Source: Opitutaceae bacterium
GTDB lineage: Bacteria > Verrucomicrobiota > Verrucomicrobiia > Opitutales > Opitutaceae
DNA length: 64,000 nucleotides
Direction: 5' to 3'
Assembly (NCBI GenBank): GCA_016711225.1
Contig: JADJTK010000007.1
Span: forward strand, 62,001-126,000
Shown: piece after piece, positions 1-8,898 of the stretch
Layout of the letters: each line of letters begins with the position of its first letter
How positions within the stretch are numbered: the first letter of the stretch is position 1
Program-made: the position numbers and the translations under genes
The notes under the pieces: generated by a model
Databases searched by the model: none
The model's input: only the letters and a program-made list of their open reading frames with translations
Told to the model about the DNA's origin: nothing

Positions 1-1091
1 CCACCCTGTCGGTCGAGGAGACCACCGAGGTCTGCCGCCTCACCGTGGGCGGCCGCTGGGAGCGAGCCGACCAGCGGCCCCAGTGGAGCCCGGCGCCCGG
101 TGCCGCCTTCCGGCGGGTTGAGGTTGTGGTGACACCGCTCGAGCGCTGGGACGGCTCGCTAGTGATCTTCCTGGGCGAGGTGCGGCGGCTTTGCGAGAAA
201 CGCGGGTGGCCGCTCGCGGTCCAGGGCCTACCGGCGGGGATCCCGCCCGCGCTGGTGCAAGTGCAGCCCCCCCCTGCGCGAACCAACGGATACACCTGGC
301 CATGGCTGAGCGAAATCGGCCTGGCCACGCGCAAACTCGGCTACGACCTGCGCGACTACGCACGCTTCCTGGGCAATTGCACGATCGGTTTTGGACAACT
401 GCTGCTCCGGCCGGCCCACTTTCGCTGGGTCGACTGTTTTGGGCAGATGCAGCAGTGCGGCGCCCTGGGCCTGCCGATCATCGGACTGATCAGCTTTCTC
501 GTCGGCGTAATCATGGCCTACCAATCGGCGGTACTACTGCGCCAGTTCGGCGCCGACATCTACGTGGCCGACCTGGTCGGCCTGGGCGTGGTGCGCGAAA
601 TGGGGCCGATGATGGCGGCGGTGGTGGTGGCCGGGCGCACCGGTGCGGCCTTCGCCGCCGAGATCGGCAACATGAAGGCCAACGAAGAGATCGACGCCTT
701 GGAGACGCTGGGCCTGAGCCCGGTGCGCTTCCTGGTGCTCCCGCGGCTGCTCGCGCTGCAGCTGATGATGCCACTGCTGGCCCTCTACGCCAACGCCCTC
801 GGCGTGCTCGGCGGCCTGCTGGTGGCCTGGGGCCTACTCGACCTGCCCCCCATCACCTACTGGATCGAGACCAAGGGCGTGCTCGATCTCTCTGACCTGG
901 GCACCGGCCTGTTCAAGAGCGTGGTCTTCGGCGGGCTCATCGGCCTCGCCGGCTGCCTGCGCGGCTTGCAGGCCGACCGCAGCGCCGCCGGCGTGGGCAA
1001 GGCGGCCACCTCGGCCGTCGTCACCAGCATCCTGTGCGTCATCGTCGCCGACGCCGTGTTCGCCGTCGTCTTCAACATCCTCGGCCTCTGA
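1..1091 (+). CDS. mlaE: STAS-MlaE type ABC transporter permease (5' partial)
   Basis: This is the inner-membrane permease of an MCE/Mla phospholipid transport system. The reading frame is already open at base 3 and has no start in the window, so the N-terminus is missing. The first ~80 visible residues resemble a STAS domain (stretch around WDGSLVIFL). The remaining ~260 residues are a MlaE domain with hydrophobic segments and the conserved glycine-rich block near VVREMGPMMAAVVVAGR and EIGNMKANEEIDALE. E. coli MlaE lacks a fused STAS domain (that role is played by separate MlaB), whereas STAS-MlaE fusions are common in other phyla. The ATPase gene follows 12 bases downstream, and the MlaD and lipoprotein genes complete the operon. 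Family assignment is firm; the exact lipid substrate and direction are unknown. Confidence 0.93.
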   Translation, partial: TLSVEETTEVCRLTVGGRWERADQRPQWSPAPGAAFRRVEVVVTPLERWDGSLVIFLGEVRRLCEKRGWPLAVQGLPAGIPPALVQVQPPPARTNGYTWPWLSEIGLATRKLGYDLRDYARFLGNCTIGFGQLLLRPAHFRWVDCFGQMQQCGALGLPIIGLISFLVGVIMAYQSAVLLRQFGADIYVADLVGLGVVREMGPMMAAVVVAGRTGAAFAAEIGNMKANEEIDALETLGLSPVRFLVLPRLLALQLMMPLLALYANALGVLGGLLVAWGLLDLPPITYWIETKGVLDLSDLGTGLFKSVVFGGLIGLAGCLRGLQADRSAAGVGKAATSAVVTSILCVIVADAVFAVVFNILGL

Positions 1092-1103
1092 GCTGACCAC
1101 GCC

Positions 1104-1886
1104 ATGGATACTAACGCCGCCGCCCCCGCCATCGACGTCCAGGGCCTGGAATGCCGCCAGGGCGAGCGCACGATCCTGCACGACGTCACCTTCTCGGTGG
1201 CGAAGGGTGAATTGTTCTTCGTCATCGGCGGCAGCGGTTGCGGCAAAAGCACGCTGCTCAAGCACCTCATCGGATTGCTGCCGGTGGCCGCCGGACGCAT
1301 CGCGTATTTCGGCCGCGATTTCACCACGGCCGGACCAGCGGCCCGACGCGAGATGCAGAAGAGTTTTGGCGTCTCCTACCAATACGGAGCGCTGTGGAGT
1401 TCGATGACACTGGCCGAAAACGTGGCGCTGCCGTTGCAGGAGCACACCACGCTCACCGCGGACGAGCGGCGCGAGATCGTGCGCTGGAAACTGGCCCAAG
1501 TCGGCCTTTCCGGTTCCGAAGATCAGTATCCCTCCGAGGTGAGCGGCGGGATGCGCAAACGCGCCGCCATCGCCCGCGCGCTCGCCCTCGACCCACAGAT
1601 CATCTTCTTCGACGAACCGGCCGCCGGGCTCGACCCGATCACCTCGCGTTCGCTCGACCGGCTCATCCTCGAGATCCGCGACAACCTCCACACCACCATG
1701 GTCATCGTCTCGCACGAGCTGCCGAGCATCCTCGGCATCGCCGACCGCGCCATCCTCCTGCACCGTGACGTGCAGGGCATCCTCGCCGAGGGTGCGCCCC
1801 GCCAGTTATTGGCCGAGTCGACCGACCCGCGCGTGCATGAGTTCCTGGCCCCCGAAGACGTCACCGCCGCCCCCCGATCCCCGTGA
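1104..1886 (+). CDS. mlaF: MlaF-type ABC transporter ATP-binding protein
   Basis: This 260-residue cytoplasmic ATPase should power the adjacent MlaE permease. It shows a Walker A motif (GGSGCGKST, about residues 43-51), the ABC signature SGGMRKR, Walker B IIFFDEP and the H-loop histidine in IVSHELPS. The MlaF-type signature SGGM-(R/K)-KR and the DEPAAGLDP stretch separate it from generic ABC importers. It sits 12 bases after the permease and overlaps the next gene by four bases (GTGA), so translation is probably coupled. No Shine-Dalgarno sequence is visible before the ATG. A second, diverged copy lies at 27164-27970. Confidence 0.95.
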   Translation: MDTNAAAPAIDVQGLECRQGERTILHDVTFSVAKGELFFVIGGSGCGKSTLLKHLIGLLPVAAGRIAYFGRDFTTAGPAARREMQKSFGVSYQYGALWSSMTLAENVALPLQEHTTLTADERREIVRWKLAQVGLSGSEDQYPSEVSGGMRKRAAIARALALDPQIIFFDEPAAGLDPITSRSLDRLILEIRDNLHTTMVIVSHELPSILGIADRAILLHRDVQGILAEGAPRQLLAESTDPRVHEFLAPEDVTAAPRSP

Positions 1887-2908
1887 AATCCAAGCTCAGT
1901 CCCACCCTCATCGGAGTCTTTGTGATCGGCGGCGTCACGCTGCTGCTGGTCGCCGTGCTCGCCTTCGGCGGCTCGTCGCTCTTCACCAAGCCGCAGCGCT
2001 TCGCCGTGTACTTCAACGAGTCCGTCCACGGGCTCGATCCCGGCGCCCCGGTGAAGGTACGCGGCGTGCGGGTCGGCCGCGTGGCGGATGTCAGCGTGCG
2101 CTTCGACTCCACCAAACATGTCTCCCAGGTCGAGGTGATCTGCGAGGTGTCCAAGAACGTGCTCGTCCGTCCCGACGGCCGGCGCATCGACTTCGCCACC
2201 ACCGGCCAGATCGAGCAGCTGGTGAAGGACGGCATGCGCGCCGAACTCGCGGTGATGGGCCTGGCCACCGGCCTGCTTTATGTGGAGCTGGGCTTCGATG
2301 AGGAGCAGAAGTATCCGCTCTCCCCCACACTGCCGCAGGCGGGCATGCCAGTGGTGCCCGCGGTGCCCTCGGCAATCGCCGAATTCACCGCCAGCATTAC
2401 CGATCTCTTGGCCAAGCTGCGCCAGATCGACTACGCCGGCATCTCCACCGACCTCAAGGGCCTGCTGGTGAGCGCCAAGACCAAGATCGACGCGCTGGAG
2501 CTGCAGCCCGCCGTCGAAGAGGTGAAGGGAGCGGCCGCCGCCATCCGGGTCCTGGCCGCCGATCCGAAGATCGGCGACGCCTTCGCAAACGTGACCCGCA
2601 CCCTGGCCGAACTACAGACCACGATCGGCCACATCGACGCCCAGGTGGTGCCCGCCGGCGAGGAACTGCGCCGTACGCTGGCCGAGGCCCGAGGGGCAAT
2701 GGAGCAGCTCAACGCCGCGGCCGCCTCGGTGCGCCGTTTCACCGGACCGCAGACCGGGCTCGGGGACGAAGCCATGCACACCTTCCAGCGCGTGGGCGAC
2801 GCCGCCGAGGCGATGCAACGCCTGGTCGATTTCCTCGAACGCAACCCCAATGCCCTGTTGATCGGTCGCGCCCCGGGCACGCCCGCCCCCACCGGGAAAC
2901 GTAAGTAA
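1883..2908 (+). CDS. mlaD: MlaD-like MCE domain protein
   Basis: This is a 341-residue periplasmic substrate-binding component of the Mla-type system. One membrane anchor lies at about residues 8-28. An MCE domain follows at about residues 36-115 and contains the typical LDPGAPVKVRGVRVGRV stretch. A long helical C-terminal region of ~200 residues could extend the hexameric MCE barrel toward the outer membrane. Translation begins at a GTG overlapping the ATPase stop codon (GTGA), which supports this start. The downstream lipoprotein gene follows 14 bases later. It is much longer than E. coli MlaD (~183 residues) and closer in layout to PqiB/YebT-style or mycobacterial MCE subunits. Confidence 0.92.
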   Translation: MKSKLSPTLIGVFVIGGVTLLLVAVLAFGGSSLFTKPQRFAVYFNESVHGLDPGAPVKVRGVRVGRVADVSVRFDSTKHVSQVEVICEVSKNVLVRPDGRRIDFATTGQIEQLVKDGMRAELAVMGLATGLLYVELGFDEEQKYPLSPTLPQAGMPVVPAVPSAIAEFTASITDLLAKLRQIDYAGISTDLKGLLVSAKTKIDALELQPAVEEVKGAAAAIRVLAADPKIGDAFANVTRTLAELQTTIGHIDAQVVPAGEELRRTLAEARGAMEQLNAAAASVRRFTGPQTGLGDEAMHTFQRVGDAAEAMQRLVDFLERNPNALLIGRAPGTPAPTGKRK

Positions 2909-2922
2909 CCTTCGCAGCCGCC

Positions 2923-3551
2923 ATGAAATCCTTCCCGCTCGCCCCGTTTTGTCGCCTGCTGCCTGCGATCGCACTGGTCACGTTGGCCGGCTGCTCATTG
3001 CCGAGCGCCAAGCCGGATCCGACCCGCTACTACCTGCTGTCCGCGCCCGCCCCGGCGACGGCGCCCGCCGCCCCGGCGGCGACGCGCGCGGTCACGGTGG
3101 GGCTATGCCGCATCGAGCTGCCGGTCTACCTGCGCTCGCCAGCGGTGGTGTTACGCCCCGGCGGCACGGAGCTGCGCTACGCACCCGAGGCGCGCTGGGG
3201 CGAGGCGCTCGGATTGGGCATCACCCGTGTCCTCAAAGAGAGCTTGCGGGCGCAGCCGGCCGTACGCGCGGTCGTCGCCTATCCCGCACCGCAGGCGCCC
3301 ACGCCCGACTACGAGGTGGCCGTCTCGGTGCTGGCGTGCGAAGGACTGATGGGCCCGGCCAGCCCGCGGACCCGTTTCGCCGCGCGTTGGAGGTCCGGTC
3401 CACCGCACCGGGCGCGGCGGTACTCGCTTCCGGGATTTTCGAGGGCCCGCCGGCCGAGTGGTCAGAAGGCGACTACGCCGCGCTCACCGCGAAGCTGGGA
3501 GAATCCGTGGCCGAATTGGGCCGCGAGATCGGCGCGGCGCTGGCGCGTTGA
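2923..3551 (+). CDS. PqiC/YmbA-like ABC-type transport auxiliary lipoprotein (frameshifted)
   Basis: The product is an outer-membrane lipoprotein partner of the MCE transporter. It has a signal peptide with lipobox LAGC (Cys at residue 24), then the PqiC-family stretch TRYYLL and a conserved core. The frame from 2923 is family-like up to RFAARW (codon 3388-3390). The expected C-terminus, with GIFEGPPAEW and a helix ending GREIGAALAR, continues in the next frame and stops at 3551. One missing G at 3389-3392 would join the two halves. Read literally, the gene would instead run to 3585 with an unrelated, Arg-rich tail. This could be a sequencing error or a recent pseudogene. Membership in the MCE operon is supported by position and orientation. 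Confidence 0.82.
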
Positions 3552-3869
3552 TCGTCAGGTCTTCCGAATCCGATCCCGCCAATAGAGCGGGTGCCACGCA
3601 GGGCGCATGACGGCGACGATTTGAGATCTCTTGGCCGCGAACCTGATCAACTAGGCCGTAGGGGCGATCGACCAAGCAGCGGCGGGTTCGTTGCGAGCGA
3701 ACGCTCTGGAAGGCGGCTACGCCTTCGAAAGGTCCTCATCGGCGTCAGACCGCACGTAACACCGCCTCACGCCCAGCGGGCGGAACCCCACCTCATCGTT
3801 TCTCAGGAGCAGCTGATGGCTACCCCGCGCCGAGGTCTTCCTCGACGCTTGGCGCCGGCAGTGTCGAGA
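3552..3869. other. Intergenic region, no gene recognised
   Basis: This stretch separates the convergent lipoprotein gene and dapL. It contains a small perfect hairpin at about 3709-3726 (GAAGGCGGCTACGCCTTC) and no poly-T tract. Part of it may be the decayed 3' end of dapL on the minus strand, because coding-like matches to that family fade out near 3850. Confidence 0.4.
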
Positions 3870-5132
3870 CTAGCAACAGCCACCGCGAAGGCCCGGCTGA
3901 AGCGCACGTGAACGCAGGGCGGGCGCGTTGGTTTGGCGCTGAGCGCAGCGACCAAAGCCGTCGCGACGTCCGGGGTGCAGACCACCCCGGCCTTGTTCAG
4001 CAACAGGTCGAAGAACTCCCGACCCCGAGGCTTCCTCACGGCGCGGCTGTTGAAGGCGTGAAGCCACGACCGTGGGCGCAGCGACCCGCGGACCACCCTC
4101 AAAGGTCACCCCACACAGTGGGGGCAGACCGCGGGACTCGAAGGCGGCGCGCACCAGGCGGGCGTTCTCCAGATAGAAATCGGTGAGCGCCTTGACCTGC
4201 GCCTGCCCTTCCGGGGTGTAGACGGCGGCGGCCGCCTTCTGCACGGGATACGACACACCGTTGAACTTGGTTGTATGGCGGCGGTTCCAGAGGGCGTGCA
4301 CCGAGTGCTCGCCACCGGCGTTGTCCCAAACCTTCAACTCCTTGGGCACCACGATGAAGGCGCAGCGAGTTCCGGTGAAGCCGGCGTTCTTGGAGAAGCT
4401 GCGGAACTCGATCGCGCACTCGCGGGCGCCTGGAATCTCGTAGATCGACTGGGGCAACTTCGGGTCGCGCAAGAAGGCGACGTAGGCGGCGTCGAAGACG
4501 ATCAGGGCCTTGTTGGCGCGAGCGTAGTCGACCCAGGTCTTGAGCTGCTCGTGCGTGGCGGTCGCGCCAGTCGGGTTGTTGGGGAAGCAGAGATAGATCA
4601 GGTCGACGGGCTGCGAAGGCAGCGCGGGCACGTAGCCGTTGGCCTGAGTCGACTCAAGATAGACGAGGCCGGCGTAGCGGTCGTTGTCGTTGGTGCCGGT
4701 GCGGCCGGCCATGACGTTGCTGTCGACATAGACAGGGTACACCGGGTCCGGGATGGCCACACGGATGTCGTTGGCGAAGACTTCCTGGATGTTGCCGATG
4801 TCGCACTTGGAGGAGTCGGAGACGAAGATCTCGTCGGCCTCGACGTGGGCGCCGCGCGCCTTGAAGTCGTGCTGGGCGATGAGCTCGCGCAGGAAGGCGT
4901 AGCCCTGCTCCGGGCCGTAGCCCTTGAAAGTCTCGCGCGCGGCCATCTCGTCGACGCCGGCATGGAAGGCGGCCACGCAGGCCGGCGGCAGCGGCTCGGT
5001 GACATCGCCGATGCCCATGCGGATGAGCTTCTGCCCCGGATTGGCAGTCTGCCAGGCGGCGACACGCTTGGAGATGTCGGCGAAAAGATAGGAGGCCTTG
5101 AGCTTCTGGTAGTGTTCGTTGACGCGGATCAT
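3870..5132 (-). CDS. dapL: LL-diaminopimelate aminotransferase, damaged 3' end
   Basis: DapL converts tetrahydrodipicolinate and glutamate to LL-diaminopimelate, feeding lysine and peptidoglycan synthesis. It defines the aminotransferase variant of the pathway seen in plants, Chlamydiae and Verrucomicrobia. The ATG at 5132 starts the typical MIRVNEHYQKLKASYLF sequence. The PLP region (SFSKNAGFTGTR, lysine in SFSK) and YLCFPNNPTGATA are intact. Family similarity runs to CGVTFEGG near 4100. After that the expected ending (WLK-TP, EFFDLLLNKAGVV, YVRFSAF) appears in the neighbouring frame and out of normal spacing, so at least one frameshift and probably further rearrangement affects the last ~80 residues. 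The in-frame stop at 3870 gives 420 residues with an atypical tail. Enzyme identity is firm; whether it is functional is not. Confidence 0.87.
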   Translation of the reverse strand: MIRVNEHYQKLKASYLFADISKRVAAWQTANPGQKLIRMGIGDVTEPLPPACVAAFHAGVDEMAARETFKGYGPEQGYAFLRELIAQHDFKARGAHVEADEIFVSDSSKCDIGNIQEVFANDIRVAIPDPVYPVYVDSNVMAGRTGTNDNDRYAGLVYLESTQANGYVPALPSQPVDLIYLCFPNNPTGATATHEQLKTWVDYARANKALIVFDAAYVAFLRDPKLPQSIYEIPGARECAIEFRSFSKNAGFTGTRCAFIVVPKELKVWDNAGGEHSVHALWNRRHTTKFNGVSYPVQKAAAAVYTPEGQAQVKALTDFYLENARLVRAAFESRGLPPLCGVTFEGGPRVAAPTVVASRLQQPRREEASGSGVLRPVAEQGRGGLHPGRRDGFGRCAQRQTNAPALRSRALQPGLRGGCC

Positions 5133-5420
5133 GGCGGTAGATGGCAACAGTGCAGGCGCAGGCGGCCCGGCGGCGAGCCGAAAGACCGACGTTGCCCGGG
5201 CGCTGTCGCCAATCGGGAGAACGGCCCCTGGGCCCTTGGATTCAATCCGGTCCGCCGTGCCGCTCTTCGGGACCCGCTCGGACGCAAGCCCGCCCGCCCA
5301 ACCGGTCACACGGGCAAGAAACGGCGTGCCACGGGTAGCCCGTTCCTTCAGGACGGGTCTAGGGCGGCCTTCGGCCAATATCCCGGTTGATCTGCCGGAC
5401 GCGGTTTCTAGGGTCGACGG

Positions 5421-8345
5421 ATGGCCGACCGCTCGTCCGCTTCCCCTGCCCCCTGCAATGCCCAGCTCGGCTCGTTGGCCCCGATCGACACCTTCCCTCG
5501 TCGCCACCACGGCTCCGATACTGCAGAACTCGCCGCCCTGCTTGCCCCGCTCGGGCATCCCTCGCTCGACGCGCTGATCGACGCCGCCGTTCCCGCCGCC
5601 ATCCGCCTGCCCCGGCCGCTCGATCTCCCTGAGGCCGCCGGCGAAAGCGCGATGCTCGCCGAGCTCCGCGGCATCGCCGCGAAGAATCAGGTCTTCCGCT
5701 CCTTCATCGGTTGCGGCTACTACGACTGCCTCACGCCGCCGGTCATCCAGCGAAATATTTTCGAAAACCCCGGCTGGTACACCGCCTACACCCCCTACCA
5801 GGCCGAGATTTCCCAAGGCCGCCTGGAAGCGCTGTTGAACTTCCAGACGATGGTCTGCGATCTCACCGCGCTGGAGATCGCCAACGCCTCGATGCTCGAC
5901 GAGGGCACCGCCGCCGCCGAGGCCATGAACATGGCCTTTTCGGCCAAGGGCTCCCCCGAGCGCAACACGCTCTTCGTCGCCGCCGACTGCCATCCGCAAA
6001 CCATCGCTGTCGTCGCCACCCGCGCGAAGGCCCTCGGCCTCGTCGTCGAGGTCGGCGCCCCCATCGGCTTCACTCCCGGCCCGAAGTACTTCGCCGCCCT
6101 CCTCCAATATCCGGGTACCGAGGGCGACATCCGCGACTACGCCCCGCTCGTCGCGCAGCTCCACTCCGCCGGTGCACTCGCCATCGTCGCCACCGACCTG
6201 CTCGCCCTCACTCTCCTGCGCGCCCCGGGCGAATTTGGCGCCGATATCGCTGTGGGCAGCGCCCAACGCTTCGGCGTGCCACTCGGCTACGGCGGCCCCA
6301 GCGCCGGATTCCTCGCCACGCGCGACGCCTTCAAGCGCCAAATGCCCGGCCGCCTCGTCGGCGTTTCGAAGGATGCCCAGGGCAAGCCCGCCCTGCGCCT
6401 CGCCCTCGGCACCCGCGAGCAGCACATCCGCCGGGAGAAGGCCACGAGCAACATCTGCACCGCCCAGGTCCTGCTCGCCGTCATGGCCTCGATGTACGCC
6501 GTCTACCACGGCCCCGCCGGCCTCAAAGAGATCGCCTGTCGCGTGCGTCGCCTCACCCGCACCCTCGCCGCCGGTCTCGCGCAACTCGGCTACACGACCA
6601 ACGCCGCCCCCGTCTTCGACACGCTCACCGTCCAGCTCGGCACCGTCTCCGCCCAGCGGATCTACGACCTCGCCCACGCCAACCGCGTCAACCTGCGCCC
6701 GCACAACGCGAGCACCGTCGGCGTCTCCCTCGACGAGACCGTCACCGAGAGCGATCTGGCGATGCTGCTCCATGTCTTCGCCGAGGCCGCCGGCCAGCCC
6801 GCGCCCGCGCTCGACTCGGTCAAGCGCGGTAGCTGCGATTTGCCCGAGGCGCTCACCCGCAGCTCGGCCTACCTCGCGCACCCGGTCTTCGCCAAATACC
6901 ATACCGAGCACGAGATGCTCCGCTATATCCGGCGGCTGGAGGCGAAGGACCTCTCGCTCTGCCATTCGATGATCTCGCTAGGCTCATGCACGATGAAGCT
7001 CAACGCCACCGCCGAGATGCTGCCGGTCACCTGGCCCGAGTTCTCGCGCCTGCACCCCTTCGCCCCGGTCGACCAGGCCGCGGGCTACCGCCGCATCTTC
7101 ACCGATCTCGAGGGCTGGCTGGCCACGATCACCGGGTTCGCCGCCGTCTCGCTGCAGCCCAACGCCGGCTCGGCCGGCGAATACGCGGGACTGCTCGTCA
7201 TCCGCGCCTGGCACGAGTCGCGCGGCCAGGCCCTCCGCAACATCTGCCTCATCCCCGTCTCCGCGCACGGCACCAACCCCGCCAGCGCCGTCATGGCCGG
7301 CTTCAAGGTCGTGCCCGTCGCCTGCGATGCGCTGGGTAACATCGACCTGGCTGACCTGCGCGCCAAGGCCGCGTTGCACTCCGCCGCCCTCGCCGCGGTC
7401 ATGGTCACGTATCCTTCTACCCACGGCGTGTTCGAGGCCGGCATCCGCGAACTCTGCGCGATTGTCCACGAGCACGGCGGCCAAGTCTACATGGACGGCG
7501 CGAACATGAACGCCCAGGTCGGTCTCACCTCGCCCGGCTTCATCGGTGCCGACGTCTGCCACCTCAACCTCCACAAGACCTTCGCCATCCCGCATGGCGG
7601 CGGCGGCCCCGGCGTGGGGCCCATCGGCGTCGCCAGCCATCTGGTCCCTTTCCTTCCGACCCATCCGATCGTGCCGCCCGCCGGCGCGTGCACCCCGCGC
7701 TCCGCCATCGGGCCAGTGGCCTCGTCGCCGTGGGGCAGCGCCAGCGTGTTGCTCATCTCCTGGGCTTACATCCGCATGATGGGCGGAACCGGCCTCACGG
7801 AGGCGACGAAGATGGCCATCCTGAAGGCCAACTACATCGCCCGGCGCCTCGAGGCAGCGTTCCCCGTCGTCTACCGCGGCGCCGCCGGTCTGGTCGCCCA
7901 CGAGTGCATCCTCGACTTCCGGGGCTGGAAGCCGCGCACCGGCGTCGAAGTGGAGGATGTCGCCAAGCGCCTCATGGACTACGGCTACCACTCGCCCACG
8001 ATGTCCTGGCCGGTGGCCGGCACCCTCATGGTCGAGCCCACCGAGAGCGAGACCAAGGAGGAGCTCGACCGTTTCTGCGACGCCCTGCTCTCCATTCACG
8101 AAGAGATGCTCGCCATCGAGCGCGGCCAGGCCGACCGCACCGCCAACGCGCTCAAGCACGCCCCGCACACCGCCACGGTCGTGTGCGCGGACAAGTGGGA
8201 CCGCCCCTACTCGCGCGAGCTCGCCGCCTTCCCCAGCGAGTGGACGCGCGTGTCCAAGTTCTGGCCGTCCGTGAGCCGCATCGACAACACCTACGGCGAC
8301 CGCAACCTGATCTGCACCTGCGCCGGCATGGACACGCACGTCTGA
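5421..8345 (+). CDS. gcvP: Glycine dehydrogenase (decarboxylating), P protein
   Basis: This is the PLP-dependent P protein of the glycine cleavage system. It decarboxylates glycine and passes the aminomethyl group to the lipoyl H protein. At 974 residues it is the single-chain (fused P1-P2) form of normal length. Landmarks include SFIGCGYYDCLTPPVIQRNI near the N-terminus, FIGADVCHLNLHKTF with the PLP lysine followed by a GGGGPGVGPIGV glycine loop, and the typical C-terminal YGDRNLICTC. It is divergent from dapL, and no gcvT or gcvH gene is adjacent. No glycine riboswitch aptamer was recognised in the 288-base upstream region. No clear Shine-Dalgarno motif precedes the ATG. Confidence 0.97.
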   Translation: MADRSSASPAPCNAQLGSLAPIDTFPRRHHGSDTAELAALLAPLGHPSLDALIDAAVPAAIRLPRPLDLPEAAGESAMLAELRGIAAKNQVFRSFIGCGYYDCLTPPVIQRNIFENPGWYTAYTPYQAEISQGRLEALLNFQTMVCDLTALEIANASMLDEGTAAAEAMNMAFSAKGSPERNTLFVAADCHPQTIAVVATRAKALGLVVEVGAPIGFTPGPKYFAALLQYPGTEGDIRDYAPLVAQLHSAGALAIVATDLLALTLLRAPGEFGADIAVGSAQRFGVPLGYGGPSAGFLATRDAFKRQMPGRLVGVSKDAQGKPALRLALGTREQHIRREKATSNICTAQVLLAVMASMYAVYHGPAGLKEIACRVRRLTRTLAAGLAQLGYTTNAAPVFDTLTVQLGTVSAQRIYDLAHANRVNLRPHNASTVGVSLDETVTESDLAMLLHVFAEAAGQPAPALDSVKRGSCDLPEALTRSSAYLAHPVFAKYHTEHEMLRYIRRLEAKDLSLCHSMISLGSCTMKLNATAEMLPVTWPEFSRLHPFAPVDQAAGYRRIFTDLEGWLATITGFAAVSLQPNAGSAGEYAGLLVIRAWHESRGQALRNICLIPVSAHGTNPASAVMAGFKVVPVACDALGNIDLADLRAKAALHSAALAAVMVTYPSTHGVFEAGIRELCAIVHEHGGQVYMDGANMNAQVGLTSPGFIGADVCHLNLHKTFAIPHGGGGPGVGPIGVASHLVPFLPTHPIVPPAGACTPRSAIGPVASSPWGSASVLLISWAYIRMMGGTGLTEATKMAILKANYIARRLEAAFPVVYRGAAGLVAHECILDFRGWKPRTGVEVEDVAKRLMDYGYHSPTMSWPVAGTLMVEPTESETKEELDRFCDALLSIHEEMLAIERGQADRTANALKHAPHTATVVCADKWDRPYSRELAAFPSEWTRVSKFWPSVSRIDNTYGDRNLICTCAGMDTHV

Positions 8346-8898
8346 CCAGCGAGGCGCCGCCTCAGACCGATTGGCCCCATGCGGTGGGCCGAGGACAGAG
8401 AAAGGGCCATGGGCGGTTCCAGCGCCTCGCTCAGGGTCCGCTGCGCGGACCGCAGAGCGCAGAAGTACCTCCGCCCCAAATGAAGTGGGGCCGGTCTGCA
8501 ACCGGCCGGCTGCTCCTCCCCGGATTCCCCCTCCCGCCGCGCGATCGGCCGACTCCGCAAGGTGGACGCGATTGACCTCAATCGCGTTCCCTCCGGTTAG
8601 GGCGGGCCTCACGCCCGACACCAACTTGGAATAAGCTCCTGATCACACCCCGACCCTCGCCCCGGCCGCATTATCCGTCAGACGGCATGTCCGGACTTCA
8701 GATACCCGAAGCCCCAACCCCGCCACTGGGGAAACACTCCAGTTCGGTCGCCCCTTGAGGAGCCCGGTCCGAGGCATCGAAGTTTTGACCTGCCCCTATT
8801 GCGCCTTTCCGCAGAATCCGCGGCTTGGCTTTCGCTGCCCAAGCCTCCGTGGCCGGCCTCCGCCCCGCGCACTCGGCGACCTTCCGAGAAATCCGCCC
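8346..8898. other. Intergenic region with several hairpin-forming repeats
   Basis: The gap between gcvP and the minus-strand glycosyltransferase holds no recognised gene. It carries several imperfect palindromes: one around 8487-8512 (GGGGCCGGTCTGCAACCGGCC), one at 8561-8593 (GGACGCGATTGACCTCAATC plus GCG) and one at 8599-8622 (GGGCGGGCCTCACGCCCG). They resemble the REP-like families found elsewhere in the window. None is followed by a poly-T run, so they are not convincing intrinsic terminators. Confidence 0.55.

Noticed and set aside
5133..5420. Possible glycine riboswitch upstream of gcvP
   Set aside because: None of the conserved glycine aptamer sequence blocks could be found.
6984..8624. 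A 546-codon open frame on the minus strand opposite gcvP
   Set aside because: It is Gly/Arg/Ala-rich with no recognisable motif and mirrors the codon pattern of a clear gcvP; long antisense frames are expected in GC-rich DNA.
8755..8860. Short frame with CPYCAF, zinc-ribbon-like
   Set aside because: Only one cysteine pair in a low-complexity frame that continues antisense to the glycosyltransferase.
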